Of a stretch of 64,000 nucleotides of DNA, positions 9,028 to 18,288 are shown one piece after another. Positions within the stretch are counted from its first letter, which is position 1. The number at the start of each line of letters is the position of its first letter. Location: contig CAVYRO010000008.1 of assembly GCA_963771005.1 (NCBI GenBank), positions 1,798,001-1,862,000 on the forward strand, read 5' to 3'. Below the pieces are notes generated by a model that was given only the letters and a program-made list of their open reading frames with translations, was not told where the DNA came from and did no database searches. The stretch comes from DASQZK01 sp963771005. GTDB taxonomy: Bacteria; Bacteroidota; Bacteroidia; Bacteroidales; GCA-2748055. The position numbers and the translations under genes were made by a program.

Positions 9028-11808
9028 ATGAAAACTAATATCATAACGCTCATTCTACTTTTGACGGCAAATGTCATCAGCGCCGTAGTGCCTGCACCCG
9101 AAGCCTTGAAGGTTAACTATATTAAACATCCGCTGGGCATAGATGTCACCCCGGAATTCTCCTGGGAGATCCGGGACCTCGAACGTAATGCCGTTCAGTC
9201 TGCCTACGAGGTAATGGTTGCGGCAGATGAGGATGCCCTGGAGCAGGAGAAAGGAATTCTCTGGGATTCCAGGAAGGTGGAATCGGATCGTACATTCAGC
9301 ATAAGGTATGAAGGTAAAAACCTTGAACCTGCCAGCCGTTACTACTGGAAAGTACGAACCTGGGATGGTAAGGGGAATATCTCTCCATGGTCGGAGCCCG
9401 GCTGGTTTGAAACTGGGCTCTTCAGCGAAACCGACTGGAAGGGAAGCTGGATCAGTGACGGATCCCTTCCACCGGCCAGGGAAGAAGATTTCTATAAAAA
9501 AATCCCTGCACCGATGTTCAGAAAAACCTTTGATATCAGTAAAAAAGTGACCCGGGCAAGGTTGTATATCTGCGGACTGGGTTATAACGATGTTTACATA
9601 AACGGCAAAAGGCCGGATGATATCCGTCTTGATCCCGGATGGACGCAGTATGCAAAAACCGTATATTACAATGTGCATGATGTGACGGGAGAGCTAAAAC
9701 AGGGAAAGAATGCAATCGGGGTTGTCCTTGGGAACGGGTGGTACAATCCTCTCCCGTTGCGTGTCTTCGGAAGAAACCTCAGGACCGTGCTTACCATCGG
9801 ACAGCCGGTATTGCGCTGCAGGCTTAACATCGAATATGCTGACGGGACATCGGATGTGGTTGTCAGCGACAAGGGCTGGAAAACATCGGAGAGCCCGGTT
9901 ATCAGGAATAACCTGTATCTCGGGGAATGGTACGATGCACGTATGGAACAGCCGGGCTGGAGCATGCCGGGGTTCAATGATAAAAACTGGAAAAATGCCG
10001 TGAAAGCCGAAGGTCCGGCAGGGAAGCTGACATGGGAATTCATCCCGCCGGTTCGGAAATTCCAGACCCTCAATCCGGTACAGATCCAGGAACCTGAGCC
10101 AGGCGTCTATGTTTACGATCTTGGACAGAATTTCGCGGGCACGATCCGGTTTATAAGCCAGGCTGAAGCCGGAACGGAGATCCGGTTCCGGTATGCCGAA
10201 ATAATAAACCCCGACAACACCATTAATGTCAATACAACTGCTGCCGGACAGATCAAGCATCCCGGGCAGGGAGGCCCCGGTGCTCCCGATGTGGCCTGGC
10301 AGGAGGACCGGTATTACAGCAATGGAAATGGCGTGGAAACCTTCGAGCCCCGGTTCATTTTTCACGGCTTTCGGTACGTGGAGGTCAGCGGTCTGCCCTA
10401 CAAACCGTCGCTTAATGATCTCGAGGGTCTGGTGCTGCATTCCGATATTAAAGACGTTTCCGAATTCCAGTCTTCCAGCGATTTGTTCAACCAGATCCAG
10501 CATATCACCGAATGGGCAATGCTGAGCAATGTCTTCAGCGTAGAGTCCGACTGCCCCGCACGGGAGAAGTTCGGGTATGGCGGAGATATGGTCACCGCCA
10601 GTGAGGCGTTCATGAATAATTACGACATGAGCAATTTCTACCAGAAGTCTGTACGCGATTTCGAACGCGATGCGCTGCCCGACGGGGCTATGACCGAATG
10701 TGCTCCAAACGTCAGCATCAACGAACGGGGTCCCGAAGAAGGGGCCGGACCTGTCGGATGGACGCTGGCACACCCTTTCCTGCTGTGGCAGTTGTATAAA
10801 TACTACGGTAACCTCGACATTGTAAAGGAACAATACCCGGCGCTGAAAAAACTGGTCGACCTTCTTCATGAACACGCTCCTGACAACCTGGTCATGGACG
10901 GCATCGGCGACCATAACAGCGTGGATGAACGGCCCCGGCCGGTATCGGCAACCTCGGCCTATTACCATCATGTGATCATCCTGGCGAAATTTGCTGAGAT
11001 CCTCGGAAAACCCGACGATGCTGCCAAATACAACAAACTGGCTGAAGACATCAAAAAGGCTTTCATCGATAAGTTCGTCGATCAGGAAACCGGAAAGGTT
11101 TACACCGGCTATGAGGCCTGCCAGGTTTTTGCCCTGTATTACGATCTTCTGCCAGGCAACCTCAGGCGCAGGGCCATGCAACAACTCCTCGATGAGATAC
11201 AGGTTGATCGGCACGGCCATCTGACAACGGGCATCTTCTCCACCAAGATGATGCTCAACTACCTCAGCGATCACGGTCGTGATGATATCTCCTTCCTGAT
11301 GCTCAACCAGCGTGATTTCCCGGGTTACGGCTATATGATCGAAAACGGGGCAACCACATTGTGGGAAAACTGGGATATCCAGGAACACGATTCCAAGAAC
11401 CACCCGATGTTCGGATCGGTGAGCGAATGGTTCTATAAATCAGTCCTCGGCATTCAGCAAACCGACAGCTCGGTGGCCTTTAGCGATATCCTGATCAATC
11501 CTTCCATTGTCGGCGATCTCACCTGGGCCAAAGGCAGCTACCATTCCGTACGCGGGAAGATCAGTTCGTCGTGGGAAAGATCCGGCAGCGAAGTTCACCT
11601 GGATGTCACCATCCCGGCCAATGCCACGGCCACCATCCATGTCCCTGTGTTGGGCAATGCCTTTCCGGATATTTATGAAGGGAACGACCTGGTGGTGTCC
11701 GGGGGTAAAGCCACCGGCAAAGAAGGCGTGATCCGGATGACAGGAATCAATAATCAGGCAGCGGTCTTCAGGGTTGGTTCCGGAACATACCGGTTTGTGG
11801 TGAAATGA
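9028..11808 (+). CDS. Exported alpha-L-rhamnosidase, glycoside hydrolase family 78
   Basis: 926 residues with an N-terminal signal peptide (MKTNIITLILLLTANVISA). Domain order matches GH78: an N-terminal Fn3-like domain beginning 'PEALKVNYIKHPLGIDV', a beta-sandwich with 'RLYICGLGYNDVYINGKR', a second one with 'VYVYDLGQNFAGTI', the (alpha/alpha)6 catalytic barrel from about residue 480, and a C-terminal beta domain. In the barrel 'SVESDCPAREKFGYGGD' holds the acidic catalytic-region motif and 'GATTLWENWD' the second conserved stretch. It would act in the periplasm or at the surface, releasing L-rhamnose from glycosides or polysaccharides. It lies 130 bases after the kinase on the same strand and gives the best clue to the locus substrate. 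Confidence 0.92.
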   Translation: MKTNIITLILLLTANVISAVVPAPEALKVNYIKHPLGIDVTPEFSWEIRDLERNAVQSAYEVMVAADEDALEQEKGILWDSRKVESDRTFSIRYEGKNLEPASRYYWKVRTWDGKGNISPWSEPGWFETGLFSETDWKGSWISDGSLPPAREEDFYKKIPAPMFRKTFDISKKVTRARLYICGLGYNDVYINGKRPDDIRLDPGWTQYAKTVYYNVHDVTGELKQGKNAIGVVLGNGWYNPLPLRVFGRNLRTVLTIGQPVLRCRLNIEYADGTSDVVVSDKGWKTSESPVIRNNLYLGEWYDARMEQPGWSMPGFNDKNWKNAVKAEGPAGKLTWEFIPPVRKFQTLNPVQIQEPEPGVYVYDLGQNFAGTIRFISQAEAGTEIRFRYAEIINPDNTINVNTTAAGQIKHPGQGGPGAPDVAWQEDRYYSNGNGVETFEPRFIFHGFRYVEVSGLPYKPSLNDLEGLVLHSDIKDVSEFQSSSDLFNQIQHITEWAMLSNVFSVESDCPAREKFGYGGDMVTASEAFMNNYDMSNFYQKSVRDFERDALPDGAMTECAPNVSINERGPEEGAGPVGWTLAHPFLLWQLYKYYGNLDIVKEQYPALKKLVDLLHEHAPDNLVMDGIGDHNSVDERPRPVSATSAYYHHVIILAKFAEILGKPDDAAKYNKLAEDIKKAFIDKFVDQETGKVYTGYEACQVFALYYDLLPGNLRRRAMQQLLDEIQVDRHGHLTTGIFSTKMMLNYLSDHGRDDISFLMLNQRDFPGYGYMIENGATTLWENWDIQEHDSKNHPMFGSVSEWFYKSVLGIQQTDSSVAFSDILINPSIVGDLTWAKGSYHSVRGKISSSWERSGSEVHLDVTIPANATATIHVPVLGNAFPDIYEGNDLVVSGGKATGKEGVIRMTGINNQAAVFRVGSGTYRFVVK

Positions 11809-11960
11809 ACTTCGTAACGTAATAAACGAAATGAGAAAACCTTCCAATCCCTTCATGGTCTCCGGATATTCAGGACCAGCCTGATTTTGTGACAGAGAAG
11901 CAGAATTGAACTGGTTAAATGACCAATAACCCCACGTCAGGGACAGATGAGGAAAATCTT

Positions 11961-12326
11961 CTATTCCATTTCCACGATCACGAATCCCTTCGGTATGTTT
12001 TCCCCGGCCTTCACATTCACGGATTTGATCACCCCGGCCAAAGGCATGTTCACCTTGTTCCTCATCTTCATGGCCTCTAGAATGACCACCGGATCACCCT
12101 TTTTAACTTTCTGGCCTTTCTTCACGAAAACCTTCAGAATGTTCCCGGGAAGATAGGAAGGTACTTTTTTGGGATCGGAGGCCTGCCACGGTTTCCGGTT
12201 CTCAAATTTCTTTGTGAGCTGTGTACGGTACTTTGTTTCGTTGATCTGCAGCGACTTGCATTTGATCTTCCCGTCACAGGGATTCTCAGGAATAGTACCC
12301 TTCTTTGTCACTTTTTTCTCTGCCAT
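11961..12326 (-). CDS. Biotin carboxyl carrier protein (biotinyl domain)
   Basis: 121 residues. The C-terminal 75 residues are a biotinyl/lipoyl domain: ILEAMKMRN places the biotin lysine at K87, with the flanking glycines 'GNILKVFVKKGQKVKKGDPV' and 'AGENIPKGFVIV' typical of the hammerhead fold. The first 45 residues are basic and have no clear match. It carries CO2 between a biotin carboxylase and the carboxyltransferase encoded 12 bases upstream (12339-13883). No biotin carboxylase is next to this pair. It is distinct from the larger carrier at 39850-40386. Confidence 0.9.
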   Translation of the reverse strand: MAEKKVTKKGTIPENPCDGKIKCKSLQINETKYRTQLTKKFENRKPWQASDPKKVPSYLPGNILKVFVKKGQKVKKGDPVVILEAMKMRNKVNMPLAGVIKSVNVKAGENIPKGFVIVEME

Positions 12327-12338
12327 TAATTTTTCGGA

Positions 12339-13883
12339 TTAAAAGGGTGGAACACCGTGTTTCTTTCTGGGCATGACAATCTCTTTCCTGGAGGATACTT
12401 CGACGGCATGCTGAAGAAGATTCCGGGTCTCGTTGGGTTCGATCACGGAATCTATGTATCCTTTGGCCGCGGCCACATAAGGGTTTGCAAATTTTTCCTT
12501 ATATTCCTTGACCTTTTGTTTCCGCATTTTTTCCGGATCTTCGGCCGTTGAGATCTCCTTGCGGAAAATGATATTGGCGGCTCCTTCGGGGCCCATCACG
12601 GCTATTTCGGCCGAAGGCCATGCAAAGACGAAGTCGGCCCTGAGATGACGCGAGTTCATCGCAATGTAACCTCCCCCGTATGCCTTCCTTATGATCACCG
12701 TGATCTTCGGAACGGTGGCCTCGCTATATGCATAAAGCATTTTTGCCCCATGCCGGATAACACCTGCGTGTTCCTGGTCAACGCCCGGAAGGTACCCGGG
12801 AAGATCGACAAGGGTGATGATGGGGACATTGAAGGCATCGCAGAACCGGATAAAACGTGCCGCCTTGTCGGACGAATCGACATCAAGCACGCCGGCAAGG
12901 ACCAGTGGCTGGTTGCAAACAAAGCCCACTGTCTCCCCTCCGAGCTTTCCGAAACCGATAACGATATTCCCTGCCCACAATTCCTGTACCTCCAGGAAAT
13001 CGGAATCATCCACGATGGCCCGGATGACATCCCTGACATCATAAGGCTGCCGTGGATCGTCGGGAACGATGGAAGTGATATCGAATGATTTTTTTGGGGG
13101 CCTGGTGTTTGTACGCACCGATTTTTCCGTATTGCTCCAGGGAAGGAATTCGAGAAGCTTTTTTATTTGTGAGAAGCATTCCTCCTCGCTCAGGGCAAAG
13201 AAATGGGCATTTCCCGTAATCTCGCTGTGCACCCGGGCACCCCCCAGCTCTTCCATGCTGATCTCCTCACCCAGCACTGTCTTTATCACCTCAGGACCGG
13301 TAATGAACATCTTGGAAATTTTCTCCACCACAAAGACGAAATCGGTGAGTGCAGGCGAATATACGGCACCTCCGGCACAGGGGCCCAGGATTACCGAGAT
13401 CTGGGGAATAACCCCCGAAGCCAGGGTATTGCGAAAAAAGATTTCACCATAACCTGCCAGGGAATTGACGCCTTCCTGGATACGCGCTCCTCCGGAATCA
13501 TTGATCCCGATCAGGGGCATGCGCATCTTCAGTGAATGATCCATGATCTTGGTGATCTTCCGTGCATGCATAAAACCCAGCGAACCCCCGGCAACAGTGA
13601 AATCCTGTGCAAATATGCAAACAGGTTTTTTATGTATGGTACCGGTGCCGATGATCACCCCGTCGCCGTGAAGAGTCTTTTTGTCCATATCGAAATCGCG
13701 CGCATCATGCTCAACAAAAAGATCATACTCATTGAAAGAATCCTTGTCCAACAGGGAAAGGATCCTTTCCCGTGCCGTGAGCTTACCCATGGCAGCCTGC
13801 TTTTGGATGGCCTGCTCACCACCACCCTGGAGAACCAGCTCTCTCCTCTTCTTTAATTCCAGTATTTTTTTATTTATGGGCAT
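12339..13883 (-). CDS. Acyl-CoA carboxylase carboxyltransferase subunit (PccB/MmdA family)
   Basis: 514 residues, two crotonase-fold halves of a fused beta/alpha carboxyltransferase. 'GKLTARERILSLLD' near residue 32, 'INDSGGARIQEGV' near 125, 'PCAGGAVYSPA' near 170 and 'LVDLPGYLPGVDQEHAGVI' near 365 are family signatures. It moves the carboxyl group between biotin and propionyl-CoA or methylmalonyl-CoA. It is followed 12 bases later by the biotin carrier. The membrane beta subunit expected for a sodium-pumping decarboxylase is not next to it, nor is a biotin carboxylase, so carboxylase, decarboxylase and transcarboxylase roles all remain possible. Confidence 0.88.
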   Translation of the reverse strand: MPINKKILELKKRRELVLQGGGEQAIQKQAAMGKLTARERILSLLDKDSFNEYDLFVEHDARDFDMDKKTLHGDGVIIGTGTIHKKPVCIFAQDFTVAGGSLGFMHARKITKIMDHSLKMRMPLIGINDSGGARIQEGVNSLAGYGEIFFRNTLASGVIPQISVILGPCAGGAVYSPALTDFVFVVEKISKMFITGPEVIKTVLGEEISMEELGGARVHSEITGNAHFFALSEEECFSQIKKLLEFLPWSNTEKSVRTNTRPPKKSFDITSIVPDDPRQPYDVRDVIRAIVDDSDFLEVQELWAGNIVIGFGKLGGETVGFVCNQPLVLAGVLDVDSSDKAARFIRFCDAFNVPIITLVDLPGYLPGVDQEHAGVIRHGAKMLYAYSEATVPKITVIIRKAYGGGYIAMNSRHLRADFVFAWPSAEIAVMGPEGAANIIFRKEISTAEDPEKMRKQKVKEYKEKFANPYVAAAKGYIDSVIEPNETRNLLQHAVEVSSRKEIVMPRKKHGVPPF

Positions 13884-14017
13884 AATTATTAGATTTTGAA
13901 ATTCTTACCCCCTACCTGCCTTCTGATTTTGAATTTATTTGGGAATACAACATTACTAAATCCCGGCAATTTAACAAAGGATATAATTCATTATTGTCCG
14001 GGGGCCGGAATCCTTCA

Positions 14018-15112
14018 TCATTTCGGCGCTATCTTATACAGGTAAAAAGCTACAAAAGCGAAAATGATGTTGGGCACCCAAACGGCAAGCAGGGGAGGCA
14101 GCGTACCACTGATTGAAAACTGGGAGGAGAACTGCATAAAAAGAATATAGGTGAAACTCAGAGCCAGTCCAACCCCGAGTTGCATGCCGATCCCGCCCCT
14201 GGCCTTTTTTGAGGAAACTGCCACGCCGATGAGCGTGAGAATGAAGGTCGAGAAGGGAAAGGCCGTTCGCCGGTATTTCTCGATAAGGTAAGCCGTGACA
14301 TTGGTCTCGCCCTGCATCTTGGCATTCTTGATGAATTTATTCAATTCGTTCTTACTCATCGACTCAACAACATTCAGTCGCCTGTTGAAATCGGTAGGGT
14401 AGAGGTTGATCGTTGTATCAAGCGTATTCCCTTCCCTGATATCTTCATGCATGCCGTTGATATCCCGGATATAGTAACGCCTGATGATCCAGTCATTGTT
14501 TGTCGAATCCCAGGCGATCTGGTCGGCCATCAGCTTTGATACCAGCTTGTCGTCATGAAATTTCTCCATTGAAAAATTATAACCGGTCTTGCTGTAATTG
14601 CTGTAACTCTCCATGTAAATAAATATACCGGGTTCGATCTGCCTGTGAATGTTTTTCTCGTTGAAATTCACAGGGTGGCTCTGGATGTACTTTTCTTCGA
14701 AATCAAGCCTTACCGCCGTCGCCTTAGGGATCACATAATTGCTCAGCATATAGGCAAACAGGGCAATGAACCCGGCCGATACCATGTAGGGTACCAACAA
14801 TCTCCGGAAACTCACCCCACTGCTGAGGATGGCTATGATCTCCGTGTTGTAGGCCATTTTCGAGGTAAAGAAAATAACAGAAATAAAGGTGAAGAGGGAG
14901 CTGAACAGTACGGCGAAGTAGGGGATAAAATTCATGTAATAATGAAAGACCACCTCTTTCAGCGGGGCCCCTTTCTCAATGAAATCGTCGATTTTCTCTG
15001 AAACATCGAAAATTATCGCTATTGAAAGTATGATGATAATGGAGAAGAAGAACGTCCCCAGGAACTTACGGATGATGTACAGGTCAATGATTTTAAGTCC
15101 CGGGATTTTCAT
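14018..15112 (-). CDS. LptF/LptG-family lipopolysaccharide export permease
   Basis: 364 residues. Membrane segments at about 12-38, 55-80 and 100-122 at the N-terminus and three near the C-terminus (about 278-300, 308-330, 336-358), with a beta-jellyroll-like periplasmic domain between. 'FLGTFFFSIIIILSIAIIFDVSEKI' is the typical first helix of YjgP/YjgQ permeases, which with LptB extract LPS from the inner membrane. The ATG overlaps the tgt stop (ATGA, 15109-15112), so translation is coupled. It could be LptF or LptG; sequence reading does not separate them. Confidence 0.85.
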   Translation of the reverse strand: MKIPGLKIIDLYIIRKFLGTFFFSIIIILSIAIIFDVSEKIDDFIEKGAPLKEVVFHYYMNFIPYFAVLFSSLFTFISVIFFTSKMAYNTEIIAILSSGVSFRRLLVPYMVSAGFIALFAYMLSNYVIPKATAVRLDFEEKYIQSHPVNFNEKNIHRQIEPGIFIYMESYSNYSKTGYNFSMEKFHDDKLVSKLMADQIAWDSTNNDWIIRRYYIRDINGMHEDIREGNTLDTTINLYPTDFNRRLNVVESMSKNELNKFIKNAKMQGETNVTAYLIEKYRRTAFPFSTFILTLIGVAVSSKKARGGIGMQLGVGLALSFTYILFMQFSSQFSISGTLPPLLAVWVPNIIFAFVAFYLYKIAPK

Positions 15113-16239
15113 AGCCTTGTTGCCAGTTTTTTTACCATTAGGTTTTTCCAGTTTGTGAAGTCACCGTTCCGGATCCGGTTGCGGGCCTCCCCCACCAGCC
15201 ACAGGTAGAATCCAAGGTTGTGAATACTCGCGATCTGGGCACCCAGCATTTCGCCCGATATGATGAGATGACGTAAATAGGCCTTTGAATATTGTTTATC
15301 GGCAAAGGTAATTCCATTTTCATCGATCATGGAAAAATCGTCTTTCCATTTGTTGTTCCTCATATTTAGTATGCCCTCACCCGTGAAAAGCATACCATTC
15401 CTGCCATTCCTTGTGGGCATTACGCAGTCGAACATATCGACCCCCAGCGCAATTGATTCAAGGATGTTGACCGGAGTGCCCACGCCCATAAGGTAACGCG
15501 GTTTGGAAACGGGAAGGATCTGGTTCACAATCCCGGTGATCCTGTACATTTCTTCGGCCGGTTCGCCCACCGAAAGGCCGCCGATGGCAATACCGTCCAT
15601 TTCCAGGCTTGCCATTTTCTCTGCCGACTGTACTCTAAGATCCTCATAAACGCTACCCTGCACGATAGGGAATAAAGACTGTTCATGCCCGTAAAGGGGC
15701 TCAGTTTCCAGGAAATGTTTGACACCCCGGTCTATCCAGCGATGCGTCAGTCCGAGCGATCTTTTGGCATAGTCATAATCGCAGGGGTAGGGAGTGCATT
15801 CATCGAGAGGCATCATGATATCTCCTCCGATGATCCTTTCCGTATCGACCACATTTTCCGGTGTGAAAATATATTTCGATCCGTCAATATGCGAATTGAA
15901 AACGGCCCCCTCCTCCTTAAGTTTCCGGATCTCTGCCAGGGAAAAAACCTGGTATCCTCCGCTGTCGGTAAGTATCGGCCTGTTCCAGCCCATGAACTTG
16001 TGAAGCCCGCCCGCCTTTTGCAGTATTTCGAGCCCCGGCCGGAGAAAAAGATGATAGGTATTTCCGAGGATCACCGGGGCCCCGATCTCATCGCTCAACT
16101 CCCGCTGGTGCACACCTTTGACGGTCCCGGCTGTTCCCACCGGCATGAATACGGGTGTGGGAATCTCACCGTGACCCGTTATGAGACGGCCCGCCCTGGC
16201 CCCAGAAGCTATGTCCTGATATTCGATCGTAAATTTCAT
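15109..16239 (-). CDS. tgt: Queuine tRNA-ribosyltransferase
   Basis: 376 residues from the ATG at 16239; the longer frame to 16404 is rejected because a TATCTTTG promoter lies at 16255-16262 and homology begins at MKFTIEYQDI. TIM-barrel enzyme that exchanges guanine-34 of GU(N) tRNAs for a queuine precursor. 'LTDSGGYQVFSL' (near residue 93) holds the general-acid Asp and 'GVDMFDCVMPTRNGR' (near residue 270) the nucleophilic Asp. The CxCxxC...H zinc site of E. coli Tgt is replaced: the region before 'YSKAYLRHL' has no cysteines. I recall Bacteroidota homologues looking the same way, so this is likely a lineage trait, not decay. Confidence 0.93.
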   Translation of the reverse strand: MKFTIEYQDIASGARAGRLITGHGEIPTPVFMPVGTAGTVKGVHQRELSDEIGAPVILGNTYHLFLRPGLEILQKAGGLHKFMGWNRPILTDSGGYQVFSLAEIRKLKEEGAVFNSHIDGSKYIFTPENVVDTERIIGGDIMMPLDECTPYPCDYDYAKRSLGLTHRWIDRGVKHFLETEPLYGHEQSLFPIVQGSVYEDLRVQSAEKMASLEMDGIAIGGLSVGEPAEEMYRITGIVNQILPVSKPRYLMGVGTPVNILESIALGVDMFDCVMPTRNGRNGMLFTGEGILNMRNNKWKDDFSMIDENGITFADKQYSKAYLRHLIISGEMLGAQIASIHNLGFYLWLVGEARNRIRNGDFTNWKNLMVKKLATRL

Positions 16240-16254
16240 CGGGAAAATATGGGG

Positions 16255-16262
16255 CAAAGATA
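16255..16262 (-). promoter_or_regulatory. -7 promoter element for tgt-lptF/G
   Basis: Read on the minus strand this is TATCTTTG, an exact TAnnTTTG match, 16 bases before the tgt ATG at 16239. It argues for the short tgt start and a short leader. The -33 box is not clear. Confidence 0.55.
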
Positions 16263-16719
16263 AGACGAAAATAAAAGAGTACAAAGGGACATGATCCGGC
16301 AGTGAAGCGATCACACAAAATCCCTGAATAAGTTCATTCTTCCAAAATCCAGGATCGCAACGGGGAGGTTTCTCAGTCGTCCACTTTCGAAAGGACGGGG
16401 GCATTTCCTTTGGATGTGGATAATTCGGACCATACTGACCCCCCTAATCCGGTCCGGAGACGAAAAAATTTGACCTTCTAAATTTTTGAAATTTCCCTGC
16501 CATTCCGGCAGATACTGACCCCCCCAAAATATCAAATCCAGGGAGTTTCGATCTATTTTTAAAAAGATCGCCGCCGCCGCGAAGCGTTTCGGAGCATGTT
16601 GACCCCCCTGAACAGAGGCATGCACAGAATGAATTCGGAGCATATTGACCCCCCTGAAGAATAAAGATATCAAAGGTTTTAACTTTTTTAGCAGGTTTAT
16701 TAACCTACACAAAGAACCG

Positions 16720-18282
16720 ATGGCTGGAAAAGTTAAATCTATGAGTCAAATCAAACAGTTATTGCAATTACGTAAACAGGAAAAAAGCCGGAAAGAGATG
16801 GCCCGAACTCTGGGTATAAGTAAAAACACGGTCAAAGCTTATCTGACCAAAATCTATGAACTTAAGATGAGCATAGATGATCTTCTTTCCCTGGATGATC
16901 CTGAACTGGAACGTAAATTTCACGCCGGAAATCCTGCCTATAAAGATGATCGTTTTGAGGACCTGAAATCCCGTCTTGGTTATTTTGAAAAGGAACTTAA
17001 AAGACCCGGGGTGAACCGTAAAGTTCTCTGGGAAGAATACCGGGCAGCCTATACAGACGGCTACGGCTATACCCAGTTCTGCTTTCATCTCAAACAACAG
17101 CTCATTGCCCGTAAGCCAGCGATGGTACTCGAGCATAAACCGGGGGAGAAACTATACGTGGATTTTGCGGGCAAAAAACTTCCGGTCATTGACAGTCAAA
17201 CCGGTGAGATCATCTGGTGCCCCGTCTTTGTAGCCTGCCTGCCTTACTCGGATTATGCTTTTGTCATGGCCGTAAGAAGCCAAGGCATAGAAGATTTTAT
17301 TTACGCGTTAAGGTGCTGTCTTGAGTTTTTAGGAGGTGCACCACAGATCCTGGTCCCTGATAATCTTAAAGCAGCCATTATCAAAGCCAACCGGTATGAA
17401 CCCGAAATTAACCGTGCACTGGAAGATTTTTGTAACTATTACAATATCACCATATTGCCAGCCCGTGTGGCTAAACCACAGGATAAAGCCCTGGTGGAAA
17501 ACCAGGTCAAATTGATCTATGCCCGGATTTATGCCAAACTTCGTAATGTTCAGTTTTTTGATCTGCACTCATTAAACCAGGCCATTTTTGAAAAGAACCG
17601 GGATCATAACCAGACCCGGATGCAGCAAAAACCTTATTGCCGTGAGGAGAGGTTCCTTGCCAGTGAAAAGCAGCTTTTACAGCCTTTACCAGAAAGGCAA
17701 TATGAGATGAAATTTTACCGGGAACTAAAGGTGGCTAAAAACAATCATATCCTCCTGACATGTGACATGCATTATTACAGCGTACCTTATAAGTGGATCG
17801 GGGAAAGGGTAAAAGTGATCTATACACGGTCAATGGTTCGCATATATGCCAGGGGAGAGAAAATAGCCGTTCACCAAAGGAGTTTTCCGCGGGGAGGTTA
17901 TACTACCGTCAGGGAACATCTTTGTTCACATCATAGGCATTACCTTGATCGAAGTCCGGAATACTATATGAACAGGGCAAAAGTGCAATCCCAACCGCTA
18001 TATGAGATCATAAATAAACTTTTTGAAGGCGGCAGGCCACCGGAACAAAATTATCGTACTTGTGACGGGCTCTTCAGCCTTCACCGGAAAACTGATCCGC
18101 AGATCTTTAACAAAGCCTGTCAGGAGGCGCTTTCCTGTGAAACATACTCCTATAAGTTTATCCTGAGAGTCATTGAAAACTTCAGAAAAAATCCACCCGG
18201 TGAAAATAAGGAAAAACCTCTTCCTGATCATGAAAACATCAGGGGGAAAGATTATTACAATCAGTTAACCATTAAATTTTAA
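16720..18282 (+). CDS. istA: IS21-family transposase IstA
   Basis: 520 residues from the ATG at 16720; the open frame reaches back to 16645, into the last left-end repeat, so the internal start is preferred. N-terminal helix-turn-helix: 'KEMARTLGISKNTVKAYL'. DDE integrase core: first Asp in 'KLYVDFAGKKLP', second in 'LVPDNLKAAI', Glu in 'DKALVENQVKLIYARIY'. The C-terminal part is the usual Mu-type beta domain. It catalyses strand transfer and needs the IstB ATPase. IstB begins 6 bases downstream. No frameshift or stop is seen. Confidence 0.95.
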   Translation: MAGKVKSMSQIKQLLQLRKQEKSRKEMARTLGISKNTVKAYLTKIYELKMSIDDLLSLDDPELERKFHAGNPAYKDDRFEDLKSRLGYFEKELKRPGVNRKVLWEEYRAAYTDGYGYTQFCFHLKQQLIARKPAMVLEHKPGEKLYVDFAGKKLPVIDSQTGEIIWCPVFVACLPYSDYAFVMAVRSQGIEDFIYALRCCLEFLGGAPQILVPDNLKAAIIKANRYEPEINRALEDFCNYYNITILPARVAKPQDKALVENQVKLIYARIYAKLRNVQFFDLHSLNQAIFEKNRDHNQTRMQQKPYCREERFLASEKQLLQPLPERQYEMKFYRELKVAKNNHILLTCDMHYYSVPYKWIGERVKVIYTRSMVRIYARGEKIAVHQRSFPRGGYTTVREHLCSHHRHYLDRSPEYYMNRAKVQSQPLYEIINKLFEGGRPPEQNYRTCDGLFSLHRKTDPQIFNKACQEALSCETYSYKFILRVIENFRKNPPGENKEKPLPDHENIRGKDYYNQLTIKF

Positions 18283-18288
18283 ATCGTT

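Noticed and set aside
9694..11403. 569-residue open frame antisense to the rhamnosidase gene
   Set aside because: It is a shadow of a strongly coding, GC-biased gene; no start context or protein-like domain was recognised.
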